Assembly (NCBI GenBank): GCA_934339135.1
Contig: CAKRHP010000002.1
Location: 124,001 to 188,000 of the forward strand
DNA: 64,000 nt
From: an uncultured Lachnospiraceae bacterium
Lineage (GTDB): Bacteria; Bacillota; Clostridia; Lachnospirales; Lachnospiraceae
Reading direction: 5' to 3'
In this document: positions 54,899-63,761 of the stretch, piece after piece
Layout: every line of letters begins with the position of its first letter
Position numbering within the stretch: position 1 is the stretch's first letter
Notes under the pieces: model-generated
Databases searched by the model: none
Told to the model about the DNA's origin: nothing
The model's input: the letters and a program-made list of their open reading frames with translations, nothing else
Made by a program: the position numbers and the translations under genes

Positions 54899-56449
54899 AT
54901 GTATAGTAAAACATTTTGTGTGGCCATTCAGGGAATAGAAGGTCACATGGTTCAGATTGAGGCAGACATATCCGATGGACTGCCTGTATTTTCTTTGGTA
55001 GGGGATCTGTCCTGCGAGACGAAGGAGGCCAAAGAACGTGTTCGGGTTGCATTGCAGAATACGGGTTTTCGTTTTCCGCCACGCAGGGTGACGGTCAATC
55101 TTTCACCGGCAGATATCCGGAAGGATGGCACAGGCTATGACCTGGCGATCGCTGTGGCGGTATTATCTGCGTATGGTTATATTTCCAAATCTGATTTTAA
55201 TGACATATTGTTTATTGGGGAATTGAGTCTGGAGGGAGAAGTATGTTCTGTGAATGGGGTCCTGCCTATGGTATATGCGGCTCTGGCGCAGGGCGTGAAA
55301 TACTGCATTCTCTCTCAGGACAATCAGGAGGAAGCATCGGTGGTACGGGAGATGAAGGTCATTGGTGTTCGAAATCTCAGACAGGTAGTGGATCTGTTGG
55401 AGGGAGATTTGGATGGGGCCGTGTACCATCCTTCCGGACGGATTAAAACGGCAGATAAAGAACGGACAAGTCTGGATTTTAAAGAGGTATTGGGACAGGA
55501 AACGGCCAGAAGGGCAGCAGAGGTTGCTGCAGCCGGAATGCATAACCTGCTGCTGATCGGTCCGCCGGGGTCAGGAAAATCCATGATTGCCGGGAGGATG
55601 AGCGGCATTTTGCCGGCAATGACATTTGAGGAGCAGATGGAAATATCGCAGATTTACAGTGTGGCCGGGCTTTTGTCCGGCGAGACCCCCCTGGTTACGA
55701 ATCGACCGTTTCGTTCTCCGCATCATACGGCGACACAGAGGGCTTTGATCGGAGGGGGAACCTATCCAAGACCGGGAGAGATCAGTCTTGCGTCGGGAGG
55801 CGTTCTGTTTCTGGATGAGCTTCCGGAGTTTGAGAGAAATACTCTGGAGGTGCTCCGGCAGCCATTGGAGGACGGATGGGTACATGTGTCAAGGCTTCGG
55901 GGAAGCTGCAGGTATCCGGCACATACGCTTTTGATGGCAGCGATGAATCCATGCCGTTGTGGATGGTATCCGGACCGCAAAAAATGCAACTGCACGCCGG
56001 GGCAGGTGCGGAGATATCTGGGAAGGATCAGCCGTCCCCTGTTGGATCGGATTGACATCTGCACAGAAACAATGCCTCTGGAATATCATCATCTGGAGGA
56101 AAAGGCGTGTGGAGAGCCGGATTCCTCTGCGGTTATCCGTCAAAGGGTCGAAAAAGCGCAGAAGCTGCAATGGGATAGATATGCGGAGGAAGCATTCTGT
56201 CATAACTCTGATCTGACACCGCAAAAAATAAAAATATATTGCAGGATGTCTCAGGAAGCATCGGATTTTCTGAAGTTTATCTTTCAAAAAATGGAATTTA
56301 GCGCCAGAGCTTATCATAAGATTTTAAAGGTTGGACGAACTGTTGCAGATATTGACGGCAGTGACCGGATTGAAAAAGAACATATTTCCGAGGCTGTTTT
56401 TTACCGCTCCATTGACAGAAGATACTGGGGAGAGGGGGGACGGTCATGA
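54899..56449 (+). CDS. comM: YifB/ComM family AAA ATPase (Mg chelatase-like)
   Basis: 516 residues: N-terminal Lon-like domain (residues 1-160), central Mg-chelatase AAA domain with Walker A G-P-P-G-S-G-K-S-M and Walker B V-L-F-L-D-E-L-P-E-F, and a C-terminal domain with a Cys motif N-P-C-R-C-G-W-Y-P-D. In Vibrio/Haemophilus ComM is a branch-migration helicase needed for natural transformation; in Clostridia the role is inferred. The stop overlaps dprA by 4 bp (ATGA). Confidence 0.92.
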   Translation: MYSKTFCVAIQGIEGHMVQIEADISDGLPVFSLVGDLSCETKEAKERVRVALQNTGFRFPPRRVTVNLSPADIRKDGTGYDLAIAVAVLSAYGYISKSDFNDILFIGELSLEGEVCSVNGVLPMVYAALAQGVKYCILSQDNQEEASVVREMKVIGVRNLRQVVDLLEGDLDGAVYHPSGRIKTADKERTSLDFKEVLGQETARRAAEVAAAGMHNLLLIGPPGSGKSMIAGRMSGILPAMTFEEQMEISQIYSVAGLLSGETPLVTNRPFRSPHHTATQRALIGGGTYPRPGEISLASGGVLFLDELPEFERNTLEVLRQPLEDGWVHVSRLRGSCRYPAHTLLMAAMNPCRCGWYPDRKKCNCTPGQVRRYLGRISRPLLDRIDICTETMPLEYHHLEEKACGEPDSSAVIRQRVEKAQKLQWDRYAEEAFCHNSDLTPQKIKIYCRMSQEASDFLKFIFQKMEFSARAYHKILKVGRTVADIDGSDRIEKEHISEAVFYRSIDRRYWGEGGRS

Positions 56450-57540
56450 AGGAAGAGTTATATGAATTCTGGCTTTCTTCTATTCCGGGGATTGGCTGTC
56501 GAAAGATCAAGGTATTATTGGAGCAGTTTGGAACGCCGAAGGATATTTTTCGGATCAAAAAAGAACAACTGCGGAAAATCCCATCTTTGCGGGCAAAGGA
56601 CATGGAAGCGCTGGCAGCATCCCGCAATCCTGATCAAATTCAGAAAAATTGGGAAGAACTCTGCAAAAAAGAAATTTTTTTTACGAGCCTGTCCCATTCT
56701 GATTATCCGGAGAAATTAAGACACATACCGGATCCACCATTTTCTTTATTTTATAAAGGGAGCCTTCCATCGGAAGATATCATGTCCGTTGCAGTGGTGG
56801 GTGCGCGTAATGCCGGTCATGCGGGGCTGGAAACAGCCCGGCAGTTTGGAAGAGAACTTGCGGAAAATGGGATCGCCGTGGTGAGCGGTCTGGCAAGAGG
56901 TGTCGATATTACTGCGCAGAATGGTGTCCTGACCGTGGCGGGAGGCAGAACATACGGCATTCTTGGATGCGGCATCGACCGCTGCTATCCGGAGAATCAT
57001 ATCGAAAGCTATATGCTCATGCAGAAAAACGGAGGAGTGATTTCGGAGTTTTGTCCCGGGATGCCGCCCTATCCTGCAAATTTTCCTATGAGGAACCGGA
57101 TCATCAGTGGATTGTCGGATGGAATCCTGGTCATTGAGGCGGGAAAGAAAAGTGGTTCCCTGATCACGGCAGAGCTTGGTCTGGATCAGGGGAAAGAAGT
57201 ATTTGTGGTGCCGGGAGACATTTATAACCCCTGTTATATGGGTAGCAACCAACTGATCCAAAGTGGAGCGGCACTTGTCACAAAAACGAGAGATATTCTT
57301 GACGGATTAGGGATATTTATGGACGAAGATGCGTCGGTCCGGAAGAAAAAATGTGAGGTTATGCTTGAAACGTCTGAAAAAATAGTGTATTCTTATTTAG
57401 GTTTAGAGCCGATTCATATATCGGAGCTTGTCAGGATATCTGGTTTATCGGTACAGAAGGCAATGGATCTGCTGTTGTCGTTGGAACTGAAAGGGATTGT
57501 CCGGCAGGTTGGAAACCAGTATTATGCAATAGTACTGTAG
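56446..57540 (+). CDS. dprA: DNA-processing protein DprA (Smf)
   Basis: 364 residues: an N-terminal helix-hairpin-helix/SAM-like part (I-P-G-I-G-C-R-K-I), the Rossmann-like core with V-A-V-V-G-A-R-N-A-G and V-V-S-G-L-A-R-G-V-D, E-F-C-P-G, R-N-R-I-I-S-G-L-S-D, and a C-terminal winged-helix domain. DprA loads RecA on incoming ssDNA. The usual G-S-R-x-x-S/x-x-Y-G motif reads G-A-R-N-A-G-H-A-G. Coupled to comM by an ATGA overlap; with no comEA/comEC in the window, competence is not shown. Confidence 0.94.
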   Translation: MKEELYEFWLSSIPGIGCRKIKVLLEQFGTPKDIFRIKKEQLRKIPSLRAKDMEALAASRNPDQIQKNWEELCKKEIFFTSLSHSDYPEKLRHIPDPPFSLFYKGSLPSEDIMSVAVVGARNAGHAGLETARQFGRELAENGIAVVSGLARGVDITAQNGVLTVAGGRTYGILGCGIDRCYPENHIESYMLMQKNGGVISEFCPGMPPYPANFPMRNRIISGLSDGILVIEAGKKSGSLITAELGLDQGKEVFVVPGDIYNPCYMGSNQLIQSGAALVTKTRDILDGLGIFMDEDASVRKKKCEVMLETSEKIVYSYLGLEPIHISELVRISGLSVQKAMDLLLSLELKGIVRQVGNQYYAIVL

Positions 57541-57587
57541 GAATCCGGAGAGAGGATGCCGCAGTGTGAAAGGATGGTATGTAGGAA

Positions 57588-59660
57588 ATGGCAAAAAATC
57601 TTGTGATTGTCGAGTCACCATCAAAGGCGACGACTATTAAAAAATTTCTCGGAAGTTCATATGAGGTCATTGCGTCGAATGGACATGTCAGAGATTTGCC
57701 AAAAAGTCAGCTTGGAATTGATGTGGATAACGATTTTGAGCCGAAATATATTACCATTCGAGGAAAAGGAGAGTTACTTGCCAAACTTCGTAAGGAAGTA
57801 AAGAAGGCAGATAAAATATATCTTGCAACGGATCCGGACCGTGAGGGAGAGGCTATTTCATGGCATTTGATGACGGCATTGAAACTGGAAAACAAAAATA
57901 CAAGCCGTATCACGTTTAACGAGATCACCAAAAATGCAGTAAAACAGGCAATTAAACAGGCAAGACCGATTGACACCGATTTGGTGGATGCCCAGCAGGC
58001 AAGACGTGTTCTGGACCGCCTGGTAGGTTACAAGATCAGTCCGGTATTGTGGGCGAAGGTGAAAAGAGGTTTAAGTGCAGGACGTGTACAGTCTGTCGCT
58101 TTACGTATTATTTCTGACAGAGATGCTGAGATCAATGCTTTTATTTCTAAGGAATACTGGACCTTAAATGCAGATTTTTATATGGATGGAGAGAAGAAGC
58201 CGCTAAATGCGGAGTTTTATGGTACCCATTCCAAGAAAATGACCATTGAATCAGAGCAGGAGATGGATGAGATCATTGCATCTTTGAAAAAGTCTGACTT
58301 TCATGTGGAAGATGTCAAAAAGTCTCAGAGAACCAAAAAGGCACCACAGCCATTTACGACAAGTACTCTGCAGCAGGAGGCAGCTAAGACGCTGAACTTT
58401 TCCACACAGAAGACCATGCGTCTGGCGCAGGGGCTTTATGAAGGTGTGACGGTAAAGGGTAGAGGAAGTATTGGTCTGATCACATATCTTCGTACCGATT
58501 CGACTCGTATCAGCGAAGAGGCAAAGGCAGCGGCCAAGGATTACATTACAGAAAATTATGGACAGGAATATCTGGCAGAGGGTGTGACGGAGAAAAAGTC
58601 CGGTAAAAAGATTCAGGATGCCCATGAGGCGATCCGTCCATCTTATATTGATCTGACACCGGCGCAGGTAAAGGAATCTCTGAACAGAGACCAGTTCCGA
58701 TTGTATCAGCTGATCTGGAAGCGCTTTATGGCAAGCCAGATGTCAGCAGCAAAATATGAAACTACTTCTGTCAAGATCGATACAGATAAATATCGTTTCA
58801 CAGCAGCATCTTCCAAGGTTGCTTTTCCGGGTTATCTGAATGTATATCAGACGGAGGAAGATAAAGTCGAAAAGAAAACCCTGTCAAAAAATATTACAAA
58901 GGGTGCTGCTATGAAGGCGGAAAATCTGGAGAAGAAACAGCATTTTACACAGCCACCGGCACATTTTACTGAGGCTTCTCTGGTAAAGACGCTGGAGGAA
59001 CTGGGGATTGGCCGTCCAAGTACCTATGCGCCGACAATCTCAACGATCATTAACCGTCATTATGTAGCAAAGGAGCAGAAGCAGTTATATGTGACAGAAT
59101 TGGGAGAGGTTGTAAACAGCATTATGAAGAAATCCTTTCCGAGTATTGTTGATGTAAACTTTACAGCCGCGATGGAGGGACTTTTAGATTGCGTGGAGGA
59201 TGGAACCGTTAAATGGAAGACGGTTATTGAAAACTTTTATCCGGATCTGAAAGAGGCAGTTGACATTGCCCAAAAGGAGCTGGAAGAGGTGACGATAGAG
59301 GATGAGGTCACAGATGTAGTTTGTGAGGAATGTGGCAGAAATATGGTAGTAAAATATGGCCCTCATGGAAAATTTCTGGCTTGTCCGGGATTCCCGGACT
59401 GCCGCAATACAAAGCCGTTTTTTGAAAAAATTGGTGTCGATTGTCCCAAATGCGGAGGGGATCTTGTAATGAAAATGAGTCGCAAGGGAAGACGATATTT
59501 TGGCTGCATGAATTTCCCGGAATGCGACTTTATGACGTGGCAGAAGCCATCCGCAAAGAAATGCCCGAAGTGTGGAGGATTAATGCTGGAAAAGGGAAGC
59601 AAGCTGGTATGTATGGATGAGCAGTGCGGTTATGTAGAGGCAAAACCAAAGGAGAAATAA
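57588..59660 (+). CDS. topA: DNA topoisomerase I
   Basis: 690 residues, type IA, relaxes negative supercoils. Toprim domain starts V-I-V-E-S-P-S-K-A-T-T-I-K-K-F and has D-P-D-R-E-G-E-A-I; the active Tyr300 lies in I-T-Y-L-R-T-D-S-T-R. Three C-terminal zinc ribbons are seen: C-E-E-C..C-P-G-F-P-D-C, C-P-K-C-G-G..C-M-N-F-P-E-C, C-P-K-C-G-G..C-M-D-E-Q-C. The dprA-topA order is conserved in Firmicutes. Confidence 0.97.
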   Translation: MAKNLVIVESPSKATTIKKFLGSSYEVIASNGHVRDLPKSQLGIDVDNDFEPKYITIRGKGELLAKLRKEVKKADKIYLATDPDREGEAISWHLMTALKLENKNTSRITFNEITKNAVKQAIKQARPIDTDLVDAQQARRVLDRLVGYKISPVLWAKVKRGLSAGRVQSVALRIISDRDAEINAFISKEYWTLNADFYMDGEKKPLNAEFYGTHSKKMTIESEQEMDEIIASLKKSDFHVEDVKKSQRTKKAPQPFTTSTLQQEAAKTLNFSTQKTMRLAQGLYEGVTVKGRGSIGLITYLRTDSTRISEEAKAAAKDYITENYGQEYLAEGVTEKKSGKKIQDAHEAIRPSYIDLTPAQVKESLNRDQFRLYQLIWKRFMASQMSAAKYETTSVKIDTDKYRFTAASSKVAFPGYLNVYQTEEDKVEKKTLSKNITKGAAMKAENLEKKQHFTQPPAHFTEASLVKTLEELGIGRPSTYAPTISTIINRHYVAKEQKQLYVTELGEVVNSIMKKSFPSIVDVNFTAAMEGLLDCVEDGTVKWKTVIENFYPDLKEAVDIAQKELEEVTIEDEVTDVVCEECGRNMVVKYGPHGKFLACPGFPDCRNTKPFFEKIGVDCPKCGGDLVMKMSRKGRRYFGCMNFPECDFMTWQKPSAKKCPKCGGLMLEKGSKLVCMDEQCGYVEAKPKEK

Positions 59661-59728
59661 AGTTTCCCGATATAGTATAATGTGCCCAGGGGATGACTGG
59701 AGAAGCCCCGGGGTATGGAGGGGGTACC

Positions 59729-60508
59729 ATGAGCTTAGAGCTGTTAGATAAAACACGCAAGATATATCGTCTGTTAAATCGACAGGAATCAGACAAAATA
59801 GATTTTAATGATTTCTGTCGGTTGTTGTCTCAGGAAATGGAAGTGAACGTGCTTCTTCTCAGCCGCAAGGGGAAGATACTGGGAATGAGGCTTCGCAAGG
59901 AAATACCGGCAATACCCCAGATGCAGGATATCAATTATGGGGAATATCTGGAGAAGGACATTCATGAACGGATCCTGAATATATTATCGACCAAAGAAAA
60001 TGTGAATCTGCTGACGCTGGGATTTAATTTTGAGAGGGTCTGGGATTATCAGGCGATGGTTTCTCCTGTGAATATGGCAGGAAAGAGGCTGGGGACACTT
60101 TTTGTATATCGTCAGACAGGAGCGTTTTCTATTGACGATATTATTTTGATGGAGTATGGAATGACCGTGATCGGTCTTGCCATGCAGAGGGCGGAGAGTG
60201 AAGAACTTTCCGAGGAGCAGCATAAGGAAAATGACGTTCGTGCGGCCATCAGGACGTTGTCCCGGTTGGAAGCGAAAGCGATGCTTTGTGTGTTAGACGA
60301 GCTGGAGGAGTCGGATACGGATATGTTGGTCACAAGCCGTCTCGCGGATCAGGTTGGCATTACCAGGTCGGTGATCGTAAACGGACTGAAAAAATGTGAG
60401 AGTGCAGGTATTATCAGTACACGTTCTGCCGGGATGAAGGGGACAAGTATTCGGTTATTAAATGAATTATTTACCCCGGAGATGATCCGAAACTGTATGG
60501 GAGAGTAA
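59729..60508 (+). CDS. codY: GTP- and branched-chain amino acid-sensing global regulator CodY
   Basis: 259 residues: N-terminal GAF domain (L-L-D-K-T-R-K-I-Y-R-L-L, M-L/V-x-P-V, R-x-G-T-L-F-V-Y-R) that binds Ile/Leu/Val, a linker helix, and a C-terminal winged helix (L-A-D-Q-V-G-I-T-R-S-V-I-V-N-G-L-K-K, A-G-I-I-S-T-R-S-A-G-M-K-G-T). GGAGGGGG stands before ATG 59729. The 68-bp gap after topA has a TATAAT at 59676-59681 with no good -35. It precedes the flagellar operon, as in Bacillus, and likely controls the leu/ilv genes at 7.3-15.7 kb. Confidence 0.95.
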   Translation: MSLELLDKTRKIYRLLNRQESDKIDFNDFCRLLSQEMEVNVLLLSRKGKILGMRLRKEIPAIPQMQDINYGEYLEKDIHERILNILSTKENVNLLTLGFNFERVWDYQAMVSPVNMAGKRLGTLFVYRQTGAFSIDDIILMEYGMTVIGLAMQRAESEELSEEQHKENDVRAAIRTLSRLEAKAMLCVLDELEESDTDMLVTSRLADQVGITRSVIVNGLKKCESAGIISTRSAGMKGTSIRLLNELFTPEMIRNCMGE

Positions 60509-60524
60509 AATCTACAAATAGGTC

Positions 60525-60552
60525 TTGTTTTTTTTATGATTTTCTTTATAAT
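60525..60552 (+). promoter_or_regulatory. promoter before flgB
   Basis: TTGTTT (60525-60530), 16 bp, TATAAT (60547-60552). A second TATAAT lies at 60562-60567 without a good -35. No sigma-28 type promoter is seen. A weak CodY-like 15-mer (10/15) at 60538-60552 overlaps the -10. Confidence 0.5.
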
Positions 60553-60630
60553 TATATGTAGTATAATTGTGTTTACAGTAAGACGAGATCTGTAGTAGAG
60601 ATGCATGTTACATAGATGAGGAGGTTTTCC

Positions 60631-61029
60631 ATGATTTCATCAGGAGCATTTGATTATATCAATGTGTTGGAAAAAACCGCAGACGCAAGCTGGCTGCGGC
60701 ATTCTGTTATTTCCAATAATATTGCCAATGCGGATACACCGACCTATAAGCGGAAGGATGTTAATTTTCAAAGTTATCTGGAGGAACAGTTGAGCGGAGG
60801 CGTGTCTCTGGATGATGAAGTGGCAGATGCAGAACTGGATCTGCTCAACGGCAATGTATACACAGATTACAGCACCGTAAGTTATCGTCTGGATGGCAAT
60901 AATGTAGATATTGATACAGAAAATTCTTATATGGCACAAAACCAGATTAAGTATTATACCGTATTGGATTCCATATCGCAGGAATTTTCCAGACTGCGCA
61001 GCGTGTGCAAGAGCGGAAACGGTTCATGA
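60631..61029 (+). CDS. flgB: flagellar basal-body rod protein FlgB
   Basis: 132 residues, proximal rod. The N-terminal motif I-S-N-N-I-A-N-A-D-T-P-T-Y-K-R-K-D is the rod/hook family signature, and the C-terminal helix (N-Q-I-K-Y-Y-T-V-L-D-S-I-S-Q-E-F) packs with it. GAGGAGG is six bases before ATG 60631. First gene of the flagellar operon. Confidence 0.94.
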   Translation: MISSGAFDYINVLEKTADASWLRHSVISNNIANADTPTYKRKDVNFQSYLEEQLSGGVSLDDEVADAELDLLNGNVYTDYSTVSYRLDGNNVDIDTENSYMAQNQIKYYTVLDSISQEFSRLRSVCKSGNGS

Positions 61030-61079
61030 TGACACACATCGTTGACTGATAGTTGGTTTCGGAAAGGATGGAGAGATAA

Positions 61080-61526
61080 ATGGGTGTATTTTCTGCATTT
61101 GATGTAAGTGCCAGTGGCATGACGGCGCAGAGGACGCGTTTGGATGTGATTTCCCAGAATATTGCTAATGTGAATTCTACCAGAGATGCCGACGGCAATG
61201 TTTATAAACGTAAAACAGTTGTATTTCAGGAAAAGGCGTATTATTCCTTTGATGATGCATTGACGTCAGCAACCGGTATGTATGGAAAGGTTGGAAATGG
61301 TGTAAAGATACGTCAGATCACGGAGGACACCGATACGGAGGGAAGAATGGTTTATGACCCATCCAATCCTGATGCGGACGAGAATGGTTATGTTACATAC
61401 CCAAATGTTAATACAGTGACAGAAATGACAAATATGATCGATGCCAGTCGTTCTTATGAGGCAAATGTTACAGCATTTAATGCGGCCAAAAATATGGCCC
61501 TGAAGGCATTAGAAGTTGGCAAATAA
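61080..61526 (+). CDS. flgC: flagellar basal-body rod protein FlgC
   Basis: 148 residues, proximal rod. F-D-V-S-A-S-G-M-T-A-Q-R-T-R-L-D-V-I-S-Q-N-I-A-N at the start and N-T-V-T-E-M-T-N-M-I-D-A-S-R-S-Y-E-A-N at the end are characteristic. AAAGGATGGAGAG precedes the ATG. Sits 50 bp after flgB. Confidence 0.95.
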   Translation: MGVFSAFDVSASGMTAQRTRLDVISQNIANVNSTRDADGNVYKRKTVVFQEKAYYSFDDALTSATGMYGKVGNGVKIRQITEDTDTEGRMVYDPSNPDADENGYVTYPNVNTVTEMTNMIDASRSYEANVTAFNAAKNMALKALEVGK

Positions 61527-61631
61527 TATATTGATATACCAGCGTAGACCAGGGAGGGGAAAGACGCTATATAGAAAATGATCATCCGTTGCGGAGCAAA
61601 TAACGGATTGGTCAAAGAATGGAGAGTATAT

Positions 61632-61964
61632 ATGGAATTATCAGCACTATCAAATGTGGATTTGATCAATGCTTTTAAGGTCCCACAGATATCATCATCG
61701 ATGGATGACAGCAGTACGGGGACAGTACAGGGAAACGGAGCCTTTAAGGCATTGTTTGATTCAGCGGCTAATATGATCAGTGATGCCAATGATTACAGTA
61801 ATGCGGCTGAGGTGGAGGAAATGAAGTACTCAATGGGAGAGACAGAGAGCATTCATGATCTTCAGATTGCACAGCAGAAGGCAAATATTTCGTTGCAGTA
61901 TGTTGTGGCAGTGAGAGACTCCTTTATGTCAGGCTACAAAGAATTGATGAACCTGCAGTTTTAA
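61632..61964 (+). CDS. fliE: flagellar hook-basal body complex protein FliE
   Basis: 110 residues, links the MS ring to the rod. The C-terminal half (D-L-Q-I-A-Q-Q-K-A-N-I-S-L-Q-Y-V-V-A-V-R-D, Y-K-E-L-M-N-L-Q-F) matches FliE; the N-terminal part is variable. GGAGAG is seven bases before ATG 61632; the ATG at 61578 would add 18 non-conserved residues. Confidence 0.92.
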   Translation: MELSALSNVDLINAFKVPQISSSMDDSSTGTVQGNGAFKALFDSAANMISDANDYSNAAEVEEMKYSMGETESIHDLQIAQQKANISLQYVVAVRDSFMSGYKELMNLQF

Positions 61965-62037
61965 TGTATCATAATATGAAAAGCAGAGAAGGATCATCAA
62001 TTTGGATGGCATAGACAAATGTTAGGAGAGTTGTATT

Positions 62038-63660
62038 ATGAAGGAAAGAGTACAGGAAATTCCAGCAAAGGTAGTGGAATTCTGGAATAGATATACAAGC
62101 AGACAGAAAACCATAATTATATCGGTCATATGTGTTGTACTGGTATTGATCGGTGTGATGGCATATCTTGTCTCACGTCCTACATGGACAAGGTTTCAGC
62201 AATTCAGCAATCTGGACGATGCATCCAGCATGGTAAAGGCATTGGATGATGAAGGGATTGCCAATAAAAGCTCAAAGGATGGTCTGACGTTATATGTCCA
62301 CGATCAGGATATGACAAAGGCCTTTTACTGCATGAGTGATAATAATCTCACGGATAAAGGATATACCTGGGATGATGCGTTTAATAACAGCATTTCTACC
62401 ACAGAGAGTGAGAAGAACCAAAAACGGGTGCTCGCTCTGCAGAGTGAATTAAAAGCAAGTATGGTGCAGTATTCCTTTATTGATGATGCCAAGGTCTTTA
62501 TAGATGTGCCGGAAAGTACATACAGCATTTTGGACGAGGAAAATGTCACCTCTGTGACAGCAATGGTTGATGTAAACCAGAAAAACGAAAAGCAGCTGAC
62601 CTCGGATGTGGCACAGAATCTGGCATACTGGCTGGCGAATGCAGTTGGTACGGATGTGGATCATGTCATTATCAATGATTATAATGGAAAATGTTTATAT
62701 AATGGTTTTACCAGTGATGGACTTGGAGGAGATCTTACAGGTGGTTCGACGGAGTATTGTGAGCGATTAAGAAATACCATCGCATCCAATCTGGTAGATC
62801 TTTTGGTGCGCTGTGGTTATGATGATGTACAGGTCGGAACGCAGGGAATCCAGTTCAATATGAACAAGATTGAGACTCTGACCAAAAAATATAGTGTCGC
62901 AGATGGTCGGGATTATGGATATCCCACCAATTATGTTCATTCTAAAAATGAGGGATCTTCCGGTACGGTCAGTGGTGTTCCGGGCACAGATTCTAATGAC
63001 AATGACGAGACGGATTATGTCATTAATGATGGTAATTCCAACAGTTCTTCTCAGGAATATGAAAAGCTTACCGGTCTTCTGACGGATGAGACTATTGAAA
63101 ATATCAAACAGGAGAAGCCGGCGATACAGCTGGATCAGTCCTCTCTTGGGATTGTTGTGACCAGATATAAGGTATATGATGAGGCACAGCTGGAAAAGGA
63201 TGGCACTCTTGATAACATGACCTTTGATGAGTTTATGGCCCAGAACAATCAGACAACGACATTTACAGTGCCAAACACAGAGATACAGCTTCTTTCCAGT
63301 GCATCTGGTGTTGCTGCTGGTTCTATTACCGTTGTGGGATATGAAGTTCCGAAGTTCGTACAGAAAACAACCAAGAGTCGTAGTATCTCAGATTATCTGA
63401 TGATCATACTGGCGGTACTGATCATTGCACTGCTGATCTTTGTGGTAGTACGTGGAACAGCACCGGTTGCTGTTGCTGACGAAGAGCCGGAGCTTTCAGT
63501 AGAACAGCTTCTGGCGACTACAAAGGAAAATCAGTCCTTAGAGGATATTGAGTTTAGTGATAAGTCTGAGACGAGAAAGATGATAGAAAAATTTGTCGAT
63601 GAAAATCCGGAGGCGGTTGCCCAGCTGCTTCGTAACTGGATCTCAGACGACTGGGAATAA
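62038..63660 (+). CDS. fliF: flagellar MS-ring protein FliF
   Basis: 540 residues. Helices at about 24-44 and 447-467 flank a periplasmic region with two YscJ-like ring-building motifs (F-S-N-L-D-D-A-S-S-M-V-K-A-L-D and the V-x-I-D-V-P-E-S-T-Y part) and a Gly/Ser/Asn-rich linker near 305-345. The cytoplasmic tail ends with the FliG-binding segment V-A-Q-L-L-R-N-W-I-S-D. Shorter than many FliF but within the range of the family. Confidence 0.95.
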   Translation: MKERVQEIPAKVVEFWNRYTSRQKTIIISVICVVLVLIGVMAYLVSRPTWTRFQQFSNLDDASSMVKALDDEGIANKSSKDGLTLYVHDQDMTKAFYCMSDNNLTDKGYTWDDAFNNSISTTESEKNQKRVLALQSELKASMVQYSFIDDAKVFIDVPESTYSILDEENVTSVTAMVDVNQKNEKQLTSDVAQNLAYWLANAVGTDVDHVIINDYNGKCLYNGFTSDGLGGDLTGGSTEYCERLRNTIASNLVDLLVRCGYDDVQVGTQGIQFNMNKIETLTKKYSVADGRDYGYPTNYVHSKNEGSSGTVSGVPGTDSNDNDETDYVINDGNSNSSSQEYEKLTGLLTDETIENIKQEKPAIQLDQSSLGIVVTRYKVYDEAQLEKDGTLDNMTFDEFMAQNNQTTTFTVPNTEIQLLSSASGVAAGSITVVGYEVPKFVQKTTKSRSISDYLMIILAVLIIALLIFVVVRGTAPVAVADEEPELSVEQLLATTKENQSLEDIEFSDKSETRKMIEKFVDENPEAVAQLLRNWISDDWE

Positions 63661-63673
63661 TTGTATGAATATT

Positions 63674-63704
63674 ATAAAGGAATTGCAGTGTGCAATTCCT
63701 TTAT
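63674..63704 (+). other. perfect 14-bp hairpin between fliF and fliG
   Basis: ATAAAGGAATTGCA (63674-63687), loop GTG, TGCAATTCCTTTAT (63691-63704). No T-run follows, and flagellar genes continue downstream, so it is more likely an mRNA-stability or processing element than a terminator. Confidence 0.6.
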
Positions 63705-63761
63705 CCGCTATAATTGGAAGATAATGATGCCACAGATCTGAGGCAGAAATGGAGGATGAAA

